From contig JADNYJ010000390.1 of NCBI GenBank assembly GCA_015501075.1, positions 1 to 30,397 of the forward strand: DNA of 30,397 nt. The letters are read 5' to 3'. A program made the translations under genes and the position numbers. The notes under the pieces were generated by a model, which was not told the DNA's origin, made no database searches, and was given only the letters and a program-made list of their open reading frames with translations. Of this stretch, positions 11,019 through 19,490 are shown piece after piece (position 1 is the first letter of the stretch; every line of letters starts with the position of its first letter). Source of the stretch: Gymnopilus junonius (lineage: Eukaryota > Basidiomycota > Agaricomycetes > Agaricales > Galerinaceae).

Positions 11019-11561
11019 TTAAGTTAACCTCCTGAGATCATTCAAGTAAATGTTGAATCTAACGTGGCCAAGACCAGGAATCACTGTGAGGTCAAGGGCA
11101 AAGGTATAGCTACCGCCCGGTGTAAAAATCTTGACCAAATCATTGCTCGATCAAGCATGATTTCTTGTAAGAAAAGTGATGCATAAAAGCAACACATTTT
11201 CCAAAGTAATACTGACCTAGTGCTTTACACAATCACCCAATGCGCCTGAAATTAAACAGAAACATATAATATGGTAAGATCTTGGGTATTGCAAAATATA
11301 AAGTGAATTGGATGATTTGACTTCGGAAATTCAATTGGTCCCAAGGAACGTCAGTATACTGTAACCCAATCTGCCGTGGGTTGTAGTTAAGCTTTATTTC
11401 GGCCGGCTCTTCCGAATACCAGGGCATCAAGCGACATACTTAGTCGTTTGGTAAGTAAATGGAAAGGGAGGCAGTGCCTGATGTGGTTGTCGGACGTGAA
11501 CCGGCAAGACTAATTTTTCGATCTCCGCTTCCTCGTTTAGAACCGTAGTAAGCTTGATCAT
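11019..11561 (-). pseudogene. Small unrecognised multi-exon gene or remnant
   Basis: Two pieces read like real coding sequence. An ATG at 11561-11559 opens a 41-codon exon (MIKLTTVLNEEAEIEKLVLP...) ending at a GTATGT donor. A C-terminal exon (KIFTPGGSYTFALDLTVIPG...) ends LNDLRRLT with TAA at 11021-11019. In between, the segment TDVPWDQLNF also looks protein-like. Several good acceptors are visible (CTTAAC...CAG, TTTAATTTCAG), but I could not join the pieces in one frame without meeting a stop. It may be a working gene with introns I placed wrongly or a decaying one. I do not recognise the family. The last segment has a beta-strand-rich look like small fungal cytosolic or secreted proteins, which is only an impression. 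Confidence 0.35.
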
Positions 11562-11782
11562 CCTTACTTTCAGTAAAACATCGTCTTAGAAGTGTTGGCC
11601 AAGCCGTATGAGACGGTATGACAGATTATGTGCGGAATAGCAGAATACAAGTGAGTGCCAACAACCTTAATTCTCAAAAAGGACGGTATTAATCATTACG
11701 ACGACTTTTCAGTGTCGCCCGAAGTCGACACGGGCCACCGTTGTACATCTTGGAACTATGATTTACTATAGGTGCCCATCTC

Positions 11783-12468
11783 TCAGTCCAACTTAATTCC
11801 GTCAAGAATGAATGCAAACGGATCAGGATGGGATGTGTTCGACTCATACTCCGCCACGTTCCTCCCAGCTCCACAATCTCCTTGTCAAAGTGCTTCCTCG
11901 CAAATTCAGCAGCAAGGTCAAGACCCGACGTGATTCCCGCTGAGCTCCAGACCTTACCATCGATGTGCCACCTCCTATCGCCAATCCAATGCACCTTGTT
12001 GTAAAGCAGGCCTGCCAGTGCCAGACGACGCAAAACGGTCTTGTTGCTGCACACGTGGTACCCATCCAGAATACCCGTCTGCGACACCGCCAGAGAGCCG
12101 GTGCAAACCAGCAGCAGCGCCTTCAGCTTTGGATCCGCGAAGCGTTTTTGGAGAAACTCTGTGCAGCCCTCTGGGAGCGGGTCGGTTGGGCTCGGGCCCG
12201 GAATAAGGAGGTAGTCGAGCTCGGGGCAGTCGTTGTACGTCTTCGTCGGCTGTTGTGGAGGGCCTGACGTAGCGTACACCAGCTCGAGGTTGTTGGAGAT
12301 GTAGTGCCATTCAATGACAGGTGCCTTGTCGAACACCTCCTGCGGCACGCCGAGGCGTTTGATCATGGGATAAGAGTGGTTGTCGATGTAATCGACTGGA
12401 CCCGCGGCGTCGAGCCATTGGTACCCGGGGAGGAGGAGGAGACCAAAATGAAGAGTGGGCGGTGGCAT
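11783..12468 (-). CDS. DJ-1/PfpI family protein with C-terminal frameshift
   Basis: A single-exon frame starts at the ATG at 12468 and covers a DJ-1/PfpI (class I glutamine amidotransferase-like) fold. LHFGLLLLPGYQWLDAAGPVDYI forms the N-terminal strand and turn, and Cys122 sits in the nucleophile elbow LLLVCTGSLAV. Next come GILDGYHVCSNK and the conserved SSAGITSGLDLAAEFARKHF segment. Members include isonitrile hydratase-like enzymes and chaperone/glyoxalase-like proteins; the exact reaction cannot be told. After EIVEL the original frame becomes unlike the family and runs to 11689. The next frame gives the family-typical tail AEYESNTSHPDPFAFILDGI and stops at 11785-11783. A one-base loss near 11861-11870 (a CCTCCC run on the plus strand) explains this and would restore about 228 residues, the usual family size. 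It is either a true mutation or an assembly error. Confidence 0.82.
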
Positions 12469-13269
12469 GTGCAAGTTCGAGTCGGTGAGTCGATTGTGAA
12501 TCGTAAGGACTTCTTGTAATTACGTCGTCCTTGTTCTGACGTTTTATACTCATGCGCAAGGTCATGGTACTCTTGCCCCAATCTATTCCTGGAGTGAACC
12601 CTGCCAAGCTATCTAGCTGTTCCTTTTCTCTTGTGTGAAAGGCATAATTCAAAAGGTGGTTCGACAGCTTCTGTATATTCAATGTCAAACGTCACAAAAA
12701 AAAAGTCCTCCTCGTGTTATAATGATCTTTTGTTATGACGTTGAATGCAAACCATTCATCTCCTTCAAAATGACTTGCATCACATCGATTTTTTTCGACT
12801 TGGAAGCAACATGGCCACAGTCAACTGATTATAATCCGATGAAACCCAAGCTTCTAGGTGTGAATCGAACACCTTTGCAGTCAGCACAATTCACCTGACT
12901 CCTTTCATGGTTCCATCGTGGTAATTCTTGGGGTAGATGAGCACCCCTCGCTCCGCTGTTAACGGCCCTGACAATCTTCTCTTCTGCAGATCAGGACCTT
13001 TGCCGCTATTTCTGGCTTGATGTCCCAATCAATCCGAATCATGGCTTTACATTTGCGAAAGGAACAAGGTAGTGTTCGACTGCGACATCCGACTCTTGTC
13101 AGACTCGTGGTACATTTCTCTTTCAAGTTCAAGCACTCATACGAACTGATCTTCTTTCTTCTCGGCTTTGGATGGTGATAAGTTTGATGCATGTGATGGT
13201 ATATGGAGAGAAATAGGTTTACAATTGATTACAATTATGCGATGAACGAAAAGAGTAATATTGCACAAG
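12469..13269. other. Intergenic region, no convincing gene
   Basis: About 800 bp lies between the DJ-1/PfpI start and the end of F-box gene 2. Short open frames (for example minus-strand 13192-12959) lack domain character. A GGTGTTCGATTCACACC motif on the minus strand near 12869-12853, next to CTGACTGCAAA, recalls the T-arm and anticodon loop of a Cys tRNA. It cannot be folded into a cloverleaf, so no tRNA is annotated. Confidence 0.45.
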
Positions 13270-14633
13270 TTAACTACGAAATATGATAGTATCAATTCCA
13301 CCAAAAGCCAATATACCCCTCATTCTCAAAGTCTTTAGACTCTCATAATGATCCAACATACCCCATAAAGTTGACTTGATATCATCAGATTGAATCCGCT
13401 GAGCCCCATGATATGAACGTTGCTTGATCAGAAAGTTGACGTTCTTGATATACCCCAACATCAGGTCGTCGTCCAAGACCTGACCGAATGCGGCCCATGG
13501 GAGTAGCGGAAAATTGGTTTCAAGGCTCAACTTATCGACAACTTCAAAAATAATGTCAACTTGCAAGACGGGGTGGTAGGCTGGATGATCTTTAAATGGC
13601 AAGGCACTAAAAATGGCTCCAAAGTGCCAGTTGTTTATGAGGTCGTCTGGCCGATACATTATACCATCAAGCGACGTCACGATCATTAGACGATGGAGCT
13701 TCTGAAGACCAGAAAGCTCTGAGTGTAAAGGGGGTGGATGGTGAACTGAGAGAATTTAAAGATTCAACATATAGTAGATATAAATAAGAAAGACTGCGCA
13801 CTGAGAGCATCTACTTGCAGCAGCAGGGTTTCAAGAGTTCTGGAACAAATCACCAGCACTTCATTGATTTCGCTGTGGTTAAATTGACTATCTGACAGTC
13901 GCAAGTGACGAAGATGGGTGATGTCAAACGGAGACCAAGACGACTGGAAATTTAACGCAAGTCCTTCCAGAGGAAAATAAGCACGTTTGATATCCAGATA
14001 ATCAAGTCTGGTCTTGTTCATTGCTGGATGCAAAATGCCTTCTTGTTTCCAATAGTTATGCACTCGAAGCGAGCGCAAATTATCGGCCCCATGGAATGCA
14101 GAGAGAGGAAGCTTATAAAATAGCTGTAGATCAAGCTCTTGAACGAGGGGAATGGCATTAAGGAAGAGGAGTTGTGTACGTCGTTCGATAGCCTGCCAGC
14201 TAAAAAGACCTGTGAAATTGCAGGCAGAAAATTGTTGCAGTTTTGTTAAGTGTGGTACAATCAAACGGAGAGAAATTTCCTCAGTCTCTGAAAGCAGTCT
14301 GTCCTCCTGACATCGAATTGTGTCTAGGGTATTTGTCAGTCGCACGATGAGTCTGCGGACATAGGTTGCAATCAATGGTGTCCTAGTGATGACTTCCAGG
14401 AATTTGGAGCCAGACGTGCCTATATCCTCGCAGAAGACAATATCCATGTTAGGTTTACGAACCGATCCATAGCTAAGTGTGACATCTCGGAAAATCCTTG
14501 GTTGTGCCATGCTCTGAAGAGCGTAGTTTGCGCAAGAGCAGGCAGATAATGCCTTGCGACCTTCTAGAGAGTCGGCGTCAATGTGATCAATGATGAGACC
14601 AAGGATTTCATTCGCAAGGTCAACTGAGGTCAT
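13270..14633 (-). CDS. F-box/leucine-rich-repeat-type protein 2
   Basis: The model complement(join(13270..13745, 13802..14633)) encodes 435 residues, with one 56-nt intron (GTGCGC...CTCAG) splitting a codon after its first base. The N-terminus (LANEILGLIIDHIDAD, SLEGRKALSACSCANYALQ) is F-box-like and would contact Skp1. Leucine-rich strands follow, for example LVQELDLQLF, LRSLRVHNYW, ITHLRHLRLSD and LETLLLQVD, and the C-terminal part contains FPLLPWAAF and LKTLRMRGILAFGG. It is a clear paralogue of the protein at 6310-7675: same strand, same intron phase and an exon 1 of exactly the same length. The sequences have diverged substantially, so the duplication is not recent. The role is inferred as substrate adaptor of an SCF ubiquitin ligase. 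No stop or frameshift is seen, so it appears intact. Confidence 0.8.
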
Positions 14634-14862
14634 TTCAGATCAGCTTTTAAATCTTCCTCTATCACCATCGATAAGCACTTGATAAGACAGGTAGTGCATT
14701 GTTGCACTTAGGCTCCGTTCGGGGCCACAATATCAAATTTTGATGGGGTATTCTCGCCTGCATTTAGTAGTCTGAATTATTATCACATAGTTCACGTGCA
14801 TTCGGTATCGTCCCGCTGCTCTGGTGTGACATTCCAAAAATAGTGAATGATAAGATCAGTAG
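14634..14862. other. Upstream region of F-box gene 2
   Basis: This short interval between the F-box gene 2 start and the first transposon end is presumably its promoter. A CCGTTCGGGGCC tract near 14712 is the only distinctive sequence; I find no partner repeat for it. Confidence 0.4.
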
Positions 14863-14874
14863 TAGTGTTGCCGT

Positions 14875-14882
14875 GGCGCAAC
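14875..14882. repeat. Left target-site duplication of hAT element A
   Basis: GGCGCAAC directly precedes the left inverted repeat and matches GGTGCAAC after the right end at 16008-16015 in seven of eight bases. Eight-base duplications are the hallmark of hAT insertion. Confidence 0.75.
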
Positions 14883-14922
14883 TAGTGTTGTCCCCGAGGC
14901 GATGTGAGGTGAAGCGAGGTGA

Positions 14923-14963
14923 CACTTCGAACCACCTCGATTTGGACGAAGTGGTTCGAAGTG
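14923..14963. repeat. Subterminal hairpin in hAT element A
   Basis: A perfect 13-bp inverted repeat, CACTTCGAACCAC with GTGGTTCGAAGTG, surrounds a 15-nt loop. A less perfect version of the same hairpin lies near the other end (about 15908-15943). Subterminal repeats of this kind usually serve as transposase binding sites in hAT elements. Confidence 0.7.
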
Positions 14964-15113
14964 CACCTCGCGCAGCCTCGCGAGGTCGGTGATTGCCGAT
15001 GTCTTTTTTCGTCCAATGAGATTGTGGCTATAGATTAGATGTAGACCATAGATAACGATGTTGTACAGTAAATTATATGAATCTAAACAAACTACAATGA
15101 TAAATGGAGTGAA

Positions 15114-15586
15114 TTAAGAAGCCTCATTTGCATTTTGGATTAACTGAGCAAGTTCGTCAAATTTACCTGTCGCCATGAGCTCATCAAGGGCGGATTCCGT
15201 GATAGGACCAGAAATTGTATAATCTGTGTCTTTAGCAAGTTCTTCCATGAAAGACAGTCATTCAGATCGATACGCAAATTTCAAAACCTGAAGGGCCTCG
15301 AGCAATGCTGGAGAAATTCGATTGCGACGCAGAGCACAGGTTTCTTTGCTGGAAGAGAATACCCATTTGCACGGGATGGAAGATGCTTGGACAGGAAGTA
15401 TGTCTGTGTAGGAGACGAGAAAGAATGCTGAGGTACATGATACAGAGCTTGGGATGTCAAAGAACAAGCTTCCTGAGCATGATTTTGAGATTGAGAATGA
15501 GCATTCTGAGATGGAGGAGGGCTAGGGGAGTCAGGAAGATGGAGATCTGGCTCATTAAGGAGCTCATATTCAGCATCCCAATTCAT
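15114..15586 (-). pseudogene. hAT transposase C-terminal fragment (element A)
   Basis: The minus-strand exon after the CTACACAG acceptor near 15445 contains LPVQASSIPCKWVFSSSKET followed by LRRNRISPALLEALQVLKFA. This is the hAT C-terminal dimerisation region. The normal form has PCERVFSS, so the Glu-to-Lys and Arg-to-Trp changes at this site are both G/C-to-A/T transitions. After AYRSE a TGA at 15260-15258 interrupts the frame. Beyond it the same frame continues with family-typical sequence (LSFMEELAKDTDYTISGP) to TAA at 15116-15114, so this stop is a point mutation, most simply CGA to TGA. An upstream segment, MNWDAEYELLNEPDLHLP at 15586-15533, may be the original start exon brought close by an internal deletion. 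The product cannot be an active transposase. Confidence 0.75.
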
Positions 15587-16460
15587 ACTGAAAATATAAG
15601 TGCATTTGAGGGGAAAAAGCGGGGATTATTTCTGAAGATGCGATTGAAAGGGCCATTTTATACCTTTCAGTGAGAGCTCCTAGGCGAAACGAACATCGTA
15701 TGATGGAAATTCGGCAGTAAAAAAATCAGAAAATTTTATTCAGGCATGTAAAGTATCATAGCGATGAATATTTACTATGCTTCTAGTGGAAGGGAGGACG
15801 GAGGAGAAGGAGCGCAATGATTTAAGGTGCTGAGATGTGTTTGGATGCGTGGGCGAGTGCATCACGTGTACAATTTGATGCCACTTTGCATGACTTCGAC
15901 GAAGTGACCTTGAACCACCTCGCTGTCATCGAAGTGGTTCGAAGTGCCTTGATTTTGAACCGAAGTGAGGTACACCTCGAAGCCACCTCGCTCCGGGGAC
16001 AACACTAGGTGCAACTCAGCTCGGTTTAACTCCGCTTCGGTGACTCTGAGAACCAATGGCCAAATGGAGCCAAGCCAAGCCAGAGATGACACAACTCGCT
16101 TTATGCAGTTTCGACTTGCTCACAGTTAAGTCGCGACTTGTGGCCCGATTTGGTAATAAGGGCCTTCACAAAATTCCAGTCTCTTATTCTGAAAGAAAGG
16201 CAGCATCGACAGGGAGAATTATGCACTCTTATGAAAGATAGACATCTCCTGAATGTAAATGCCCTTTCAGAAATGCTTACAGGACACCATCCAATGGAAA
16301 GAACATATATAATGCATGATTTATGGACATATGTATGATAACACTATGGACTGAAAAAAAGGCTTGTCATACTGGTTTCCACTTCCTCAGGAAGCTGCTC
16401 CAACTGAAAAATCTCTTCATCTTTCTTCAAACCTACTGAAAAATCAAGAATGTGACAATT

Positions 16461-18087
16461 TCATAAAGTAAATTTGAGCATCTGCAAAGCCTCCATCAAA
16501 TCATATCCCATGCGATTGTGGTGCATGGTGATGGTCTCTTTCACAGACAAAAAGACACATTCACATGGAACCACAGATCCCTGGATTGGGAGGTAGTCGA
16601 GCACAGCCAAGAAAAGGGTGGGGAAGCAGTGTTGGTTTGCCTAAGAAGAAAAGTCAGCATAGACTTTAAGCAAGCAATTGAGATCAACATACCTGCCAAT
16701 ATGTGAGACTCGACACAGCACCTTGACTATCAAGTAGGTATGCCTCAACTTCATCCTCAAGTCTGCGGGTTGTAGAACCAGATTCTCCACAGGCCATAGC
16801 AGAGTTGGTGTACATGTAAAGGCGGCTGGCCCACTTCCGTGGCTCTTGCTGTTGAGTTTGCGCCGGTGTTTGGTTTTGCTGTCGAGGAAGCTGGGCTTGC
16901 CGGCGAGGTGTTTGAGGCTGTCGGTGAGGTGTCTGAGGCTGTCAGCACAGTGTCTGAGGCTGTTGACGAGGAGTGCGCAAACTTTGATTAGCTGTCTGCT
17001 GCCCTCGACGAGGTGTTCATGGTGGTTGACTTTGTGTCCGGCCTTGCTGATGGACATAATACGGACACAACTGAAATGATAAATTAACTTAGAACAACAG
17101 AGTAGTGAAGAAAAAAGATAAGCATACCTCATGAATAAATAGTTCGTGAGCTGAATGTGCATCCTGCGGTGCATTCTTGTAGTGCCATCTAAGTTTGACA
17201 TTTGGGTTGAGTACTATACATTTCAAATGAAAATGTTAATATAAGCAAGGAAATAATGACATCATATGCATTGCCATGGTATATGTTGGATTTGGGGCTA
17301 TCTGATCATAGTACTTCTGTAGTTTGATAATGCCAGCTTCAATGATATCTTCAGTTTCGGGATGTTCATCCTGATATTCTTTCCAAACTTGGATAATCGC
17401 ATTGAAGTGGCTGATAGTATCACACAAGGTCAGGGTCTTTTCGGATGATAATGCCTGCTGGAACTCATGGGGGATCTAGTCTAGTCATGAGATTGGATCA
17501 AAGCAAACAAGGGAAGTGACGTACTGATAATATATCTAAAAATGCCTCGAGCACATCCCAATCGTCATCATTTAATTCATATTGGCAGAGTTTGCTGAAG
17601 TCATCTTGTTTGAGAAATCAAAGAATTACCTGAAGTAATGTCAGCAGTCAGCAGCAGCATCAATGGAGGGAAACTTACTGGTTTGCACTTGATAGCACGT
17701 TCAATCATTAGAAATGTTGATGACCACCGAACCTCCATATCACACAGCAGCTGCAGGTCATGGAGAAATTGTTCCTTTGCAAGCTTTGAGAAAGCTTCAT
17801 GATGTAAAGAAGAAGCACAAATCTGCAAGAGAAACCAGTGAACAAATTTCTGGATTCAAATCAATGAAGACATACTGTGCGAATTAGGATCCAGAGGCAT
17901 CCGATTGGGTCATCTGTAAGGTCATCCATAAATGTTCCCATTGTACCATTGTTCAGAACGTGAGTAGCAATCACAGTTATAACAGCTTGACAAGCTAGGT
18001 TCATGACATGAGGGAAACAGCTGAATGACTATTAGCATGAGAATGAAATTAAAGATAGAGCCATACCGTATATGCCGTTGATGAGAC
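16461..18087 (-). pseudogene. hAT transposase (element B), N-terminus missing
   Basis: Consecutive minus-strand exons follow a hAT transposase from middle to end. The truncated exon at about 18087-18068 ends QRHIR. The exon at 18020-17876 begins CFPHVMNLACQAV, a typical hAT RNase H-fold motif. The exon at 17822-17679 has LQLLCDMEVRWSSTFLMI. Two further segments, near 17600-17525 (DWDVLEAFLDILS) and 17470-17270 (FQQALSSEKTLTLCDTI, then NPTYTMAM), precede NPNVKLRWHYKNAPQDAHSA at about 17215-17128. A Gln/Pro/Arg-rich insert follows. The last exon, 16640-16461, carries PCECVFLSVKET and LMEALQMLKFTL, the C-terminal dimerisation helix. Defects are a TGA at 17019-17017, an apparently lost splice donor after TMAM near 17270, and loss of the N-terminal half at the retrotransposon boundary. 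Confidence 0.8.
16901..16963. repeat. 21-bp minisatellite inside hAT B coding sequence
   Basis: Three 21-bp units share a GAGGTGTNTGAGGCTGT-like core on the plus strand, with degenerate units on both sides. On the minus strand they encode repeats like RQPQTP in the Gln/Pro-rich linker before the C-terminal domain. A unit length divisible by three keeps the frame open. Confidence 0.7.
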
Positions 18088-19412
18088 TGTTACACGGTTA
18101 TGTGTGAAAACAGGCCATCCCCATTATTTTCGACCATCTCTATAAATTAATATAGGTTGTTGATAGCCTTCCCGAGCTTAAACATCCCGAATATACTCGA
18201 GAAAACCACATTTAAACATTAAAAGCTTAATATCAAAAGATATAATGATTATGATCACCTAGTAATCATTAATCATTTATTATAAGATACACAAGCGAAT
18301 TACTACAGTCCTTACACACTAGTAGGGGCCTCGAGTTTATTTAAAATAACTACCAAGGGAGCGCGGAAACACGCACAGACAATGGGAACGACCTTTGACC
18401 CGATATAGACATGCGGAGCGACAGCCCAAACAAGTCAATTACCCTGAAGCCGGTGTAATCTATTTTTATCATCCGGAGGAATGTAACCGGAAAAGGAATA
18501 ATCCACGATGATTGACGTCAGAGCAGGTGCTATTTTTGGTAATATGAAGACGCGACGCAAGGACGCTCTCCCCTCGCTTCCCTCATAGAACTAATAAATA
18601 TACACCTATCCTAGACACATTAGCAAGCCCCTGAGGACGTAGACAAAATCCTCTGCGAGGTAGACAAATATTAAAGACGCTATAATGAACGGCCGTTGCA
18701 TGATCGCAACAGCAGGAATATTAATCCGATAAAATACCTTATATGGCAATGAGATAAATATTCAGCGCTTGATGAATATGCCCAACCAATGGCATAATTC
18801 CCCTCACTCCGAATCGGACTAATGACGAGATAATTAATTACACAGCGCTTATCAAATTAGCTTAGTAAGATGCCCAGTAAAATAGTATAAAAACCCAGTA
18901 GAATTAGTGTAGAAAAGCAAGCAGACAGCACCCCTCGAGTCGTAGCAATACAATCGAGCGTCTGGCTTCTAAACTAGATAATAGAAAGACAATTGATTGA
19001 TATAAAAGCGAGATAAGCTTCAGACAAACTTAGAATTGAGCTCAAATAAGAGATAGATTAAGCAAAGGCTTATTATTCAAGTCAGGACCTAGTTGAGTAG
19101 TTGGGAGTAGACAGAGCATCACTCAGCTACAAAAGTACGAAGTCTTTTAGTTCAAAAGCATAGCCAGAGCCTAGTTTATCTCAAGAAGAGATCAGTCAAG
19201 TTTAGAGAAAGTTTCCAAGCCAGAAGTCAATTAAAGCATCCATTATCCAAAGAACCCCTACAACCCATTGTAAAACCCCATAAAAGCGAACTTAATTAAA
19301 AGACATTGATACTTACACTCCCCAGAACTTACACAAGTCAAGGGATATTTGTTGGGTTCAATAAAAGCGATCTATTTCATTTTTCATACCTACAAACTAC
19401 CTAAACTTATCA
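18088..19412 (+). repeat. Putative 5' LTR of the Gypsy element
   Basis: The stretch begins TGTTACAC at the break in hAT B and ends TTATCA two bases before the primer-binding-site candidate, giving the expected TG...CA termini over 1325 bp. It is A+T-rich and non-coding and contains a TATAAAAA box. There is no second LTR in the window to compare with, so the limits are inferred. Confidence 0.5.
18886..18893 (+). promoter_or_regulatory. TATA box in the putative LTR
   Basis: TATAAAAA lies about 600 bp before gag within the putative LTR, in the expected orientation for transcription of gag-pol. The U3/R boundary would then fall shortly after it. Confidence 0.45.
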
Positions 19413-19414
19413 TC

Positions 19415-19432
19415 TGGAGCCCACCGCGAGGG
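19415..19432 (+). other. Primer-binding-site candidate
   Basis: TGGAGCCCACCGCGAGGG starts with TGG, the complement of a tRNA CCA end, and lies two bases after the putative LTR end. The donor tRNA is not identified. Confidence 0.45.
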
Positions 19433-19490
19433 GGGGTGAAAGTTCAGTCTCTAGATAAATTATTATTCGCACTAAAAAGTTAAAGGAACG

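Larger units (their letters stand above)
14883..16007. mobile_element. hAT transposon A, 1125 bp, probable internal-deletion copy
   Basis: Both ends begin TAGTGTTGTCCCCG in inverted orientation, and the similarity continues imperfectly (GAGGCGATGTG against GAGCGAGGTG). An 8-bp target duplication flanks the element. Each end carries a subterminal hairpin made of GAACCACCTCG and CGAAGTGGTTC. The left one has 13-bp perfect arms at 14923-14935 and 14951-14963; the right one lies near 15911-15940. The interior retains only a short minus-strand coding region corresponding to the transposase C-terminus, plus a possible start exon. It is therefore far shorter than an autonomous hAT of about 3 kb. Movement would need transposase supplied in trans. 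Confidence 0.85.
14863..18087 (-). mobile_element. hAT transposon B, interrupted and truncated
   Basis: The left end is inferred from TAGTGTTGCCGTGG at 14863, which shares its first eight bases with the ends of hAT element A. Element A (14883-16007) is inserted 20 bp inside this end. Beyond it, 16016-16150 carries scattered AACTC/GACTT subterminal motifs, and 16461-18087 holds transposase exons on the minus strand. The other end and the N-terminal coding part are missing because a Ty3/Gypsy-type element starts at 18088. No opposite inverted repeat is found in the window, so the left boundary is an inference from one end only. Confidence 0.5.

Noticed and set aside
12845..12895. tRNA-Cys-like sequence on the minus strand (CTGACTGCAAA next to GGTGTTCGATTCACACC)
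   Set aside because: The anticodon stem cannot close, the T-loop would be shifted by one base, and no acceptor or D arm pairs. At most it is a chance resemblance or a very degraded fragment.
12959..13192. Minus-strand frame with several cysteines
   Set aside because: The cysteine spacing fits no zinc-binding or secreted-effector pattern I know, there is no signal peptide, and no conserved neighbouring exon is visible.
16846..17079. Plus-strand Leu/Arg/Cys-repeat frame resembling a leucine-rich protein
   Set aside because: It is the antisense shadow of the 21-bp minisatellite in the hAT B transposase linker.
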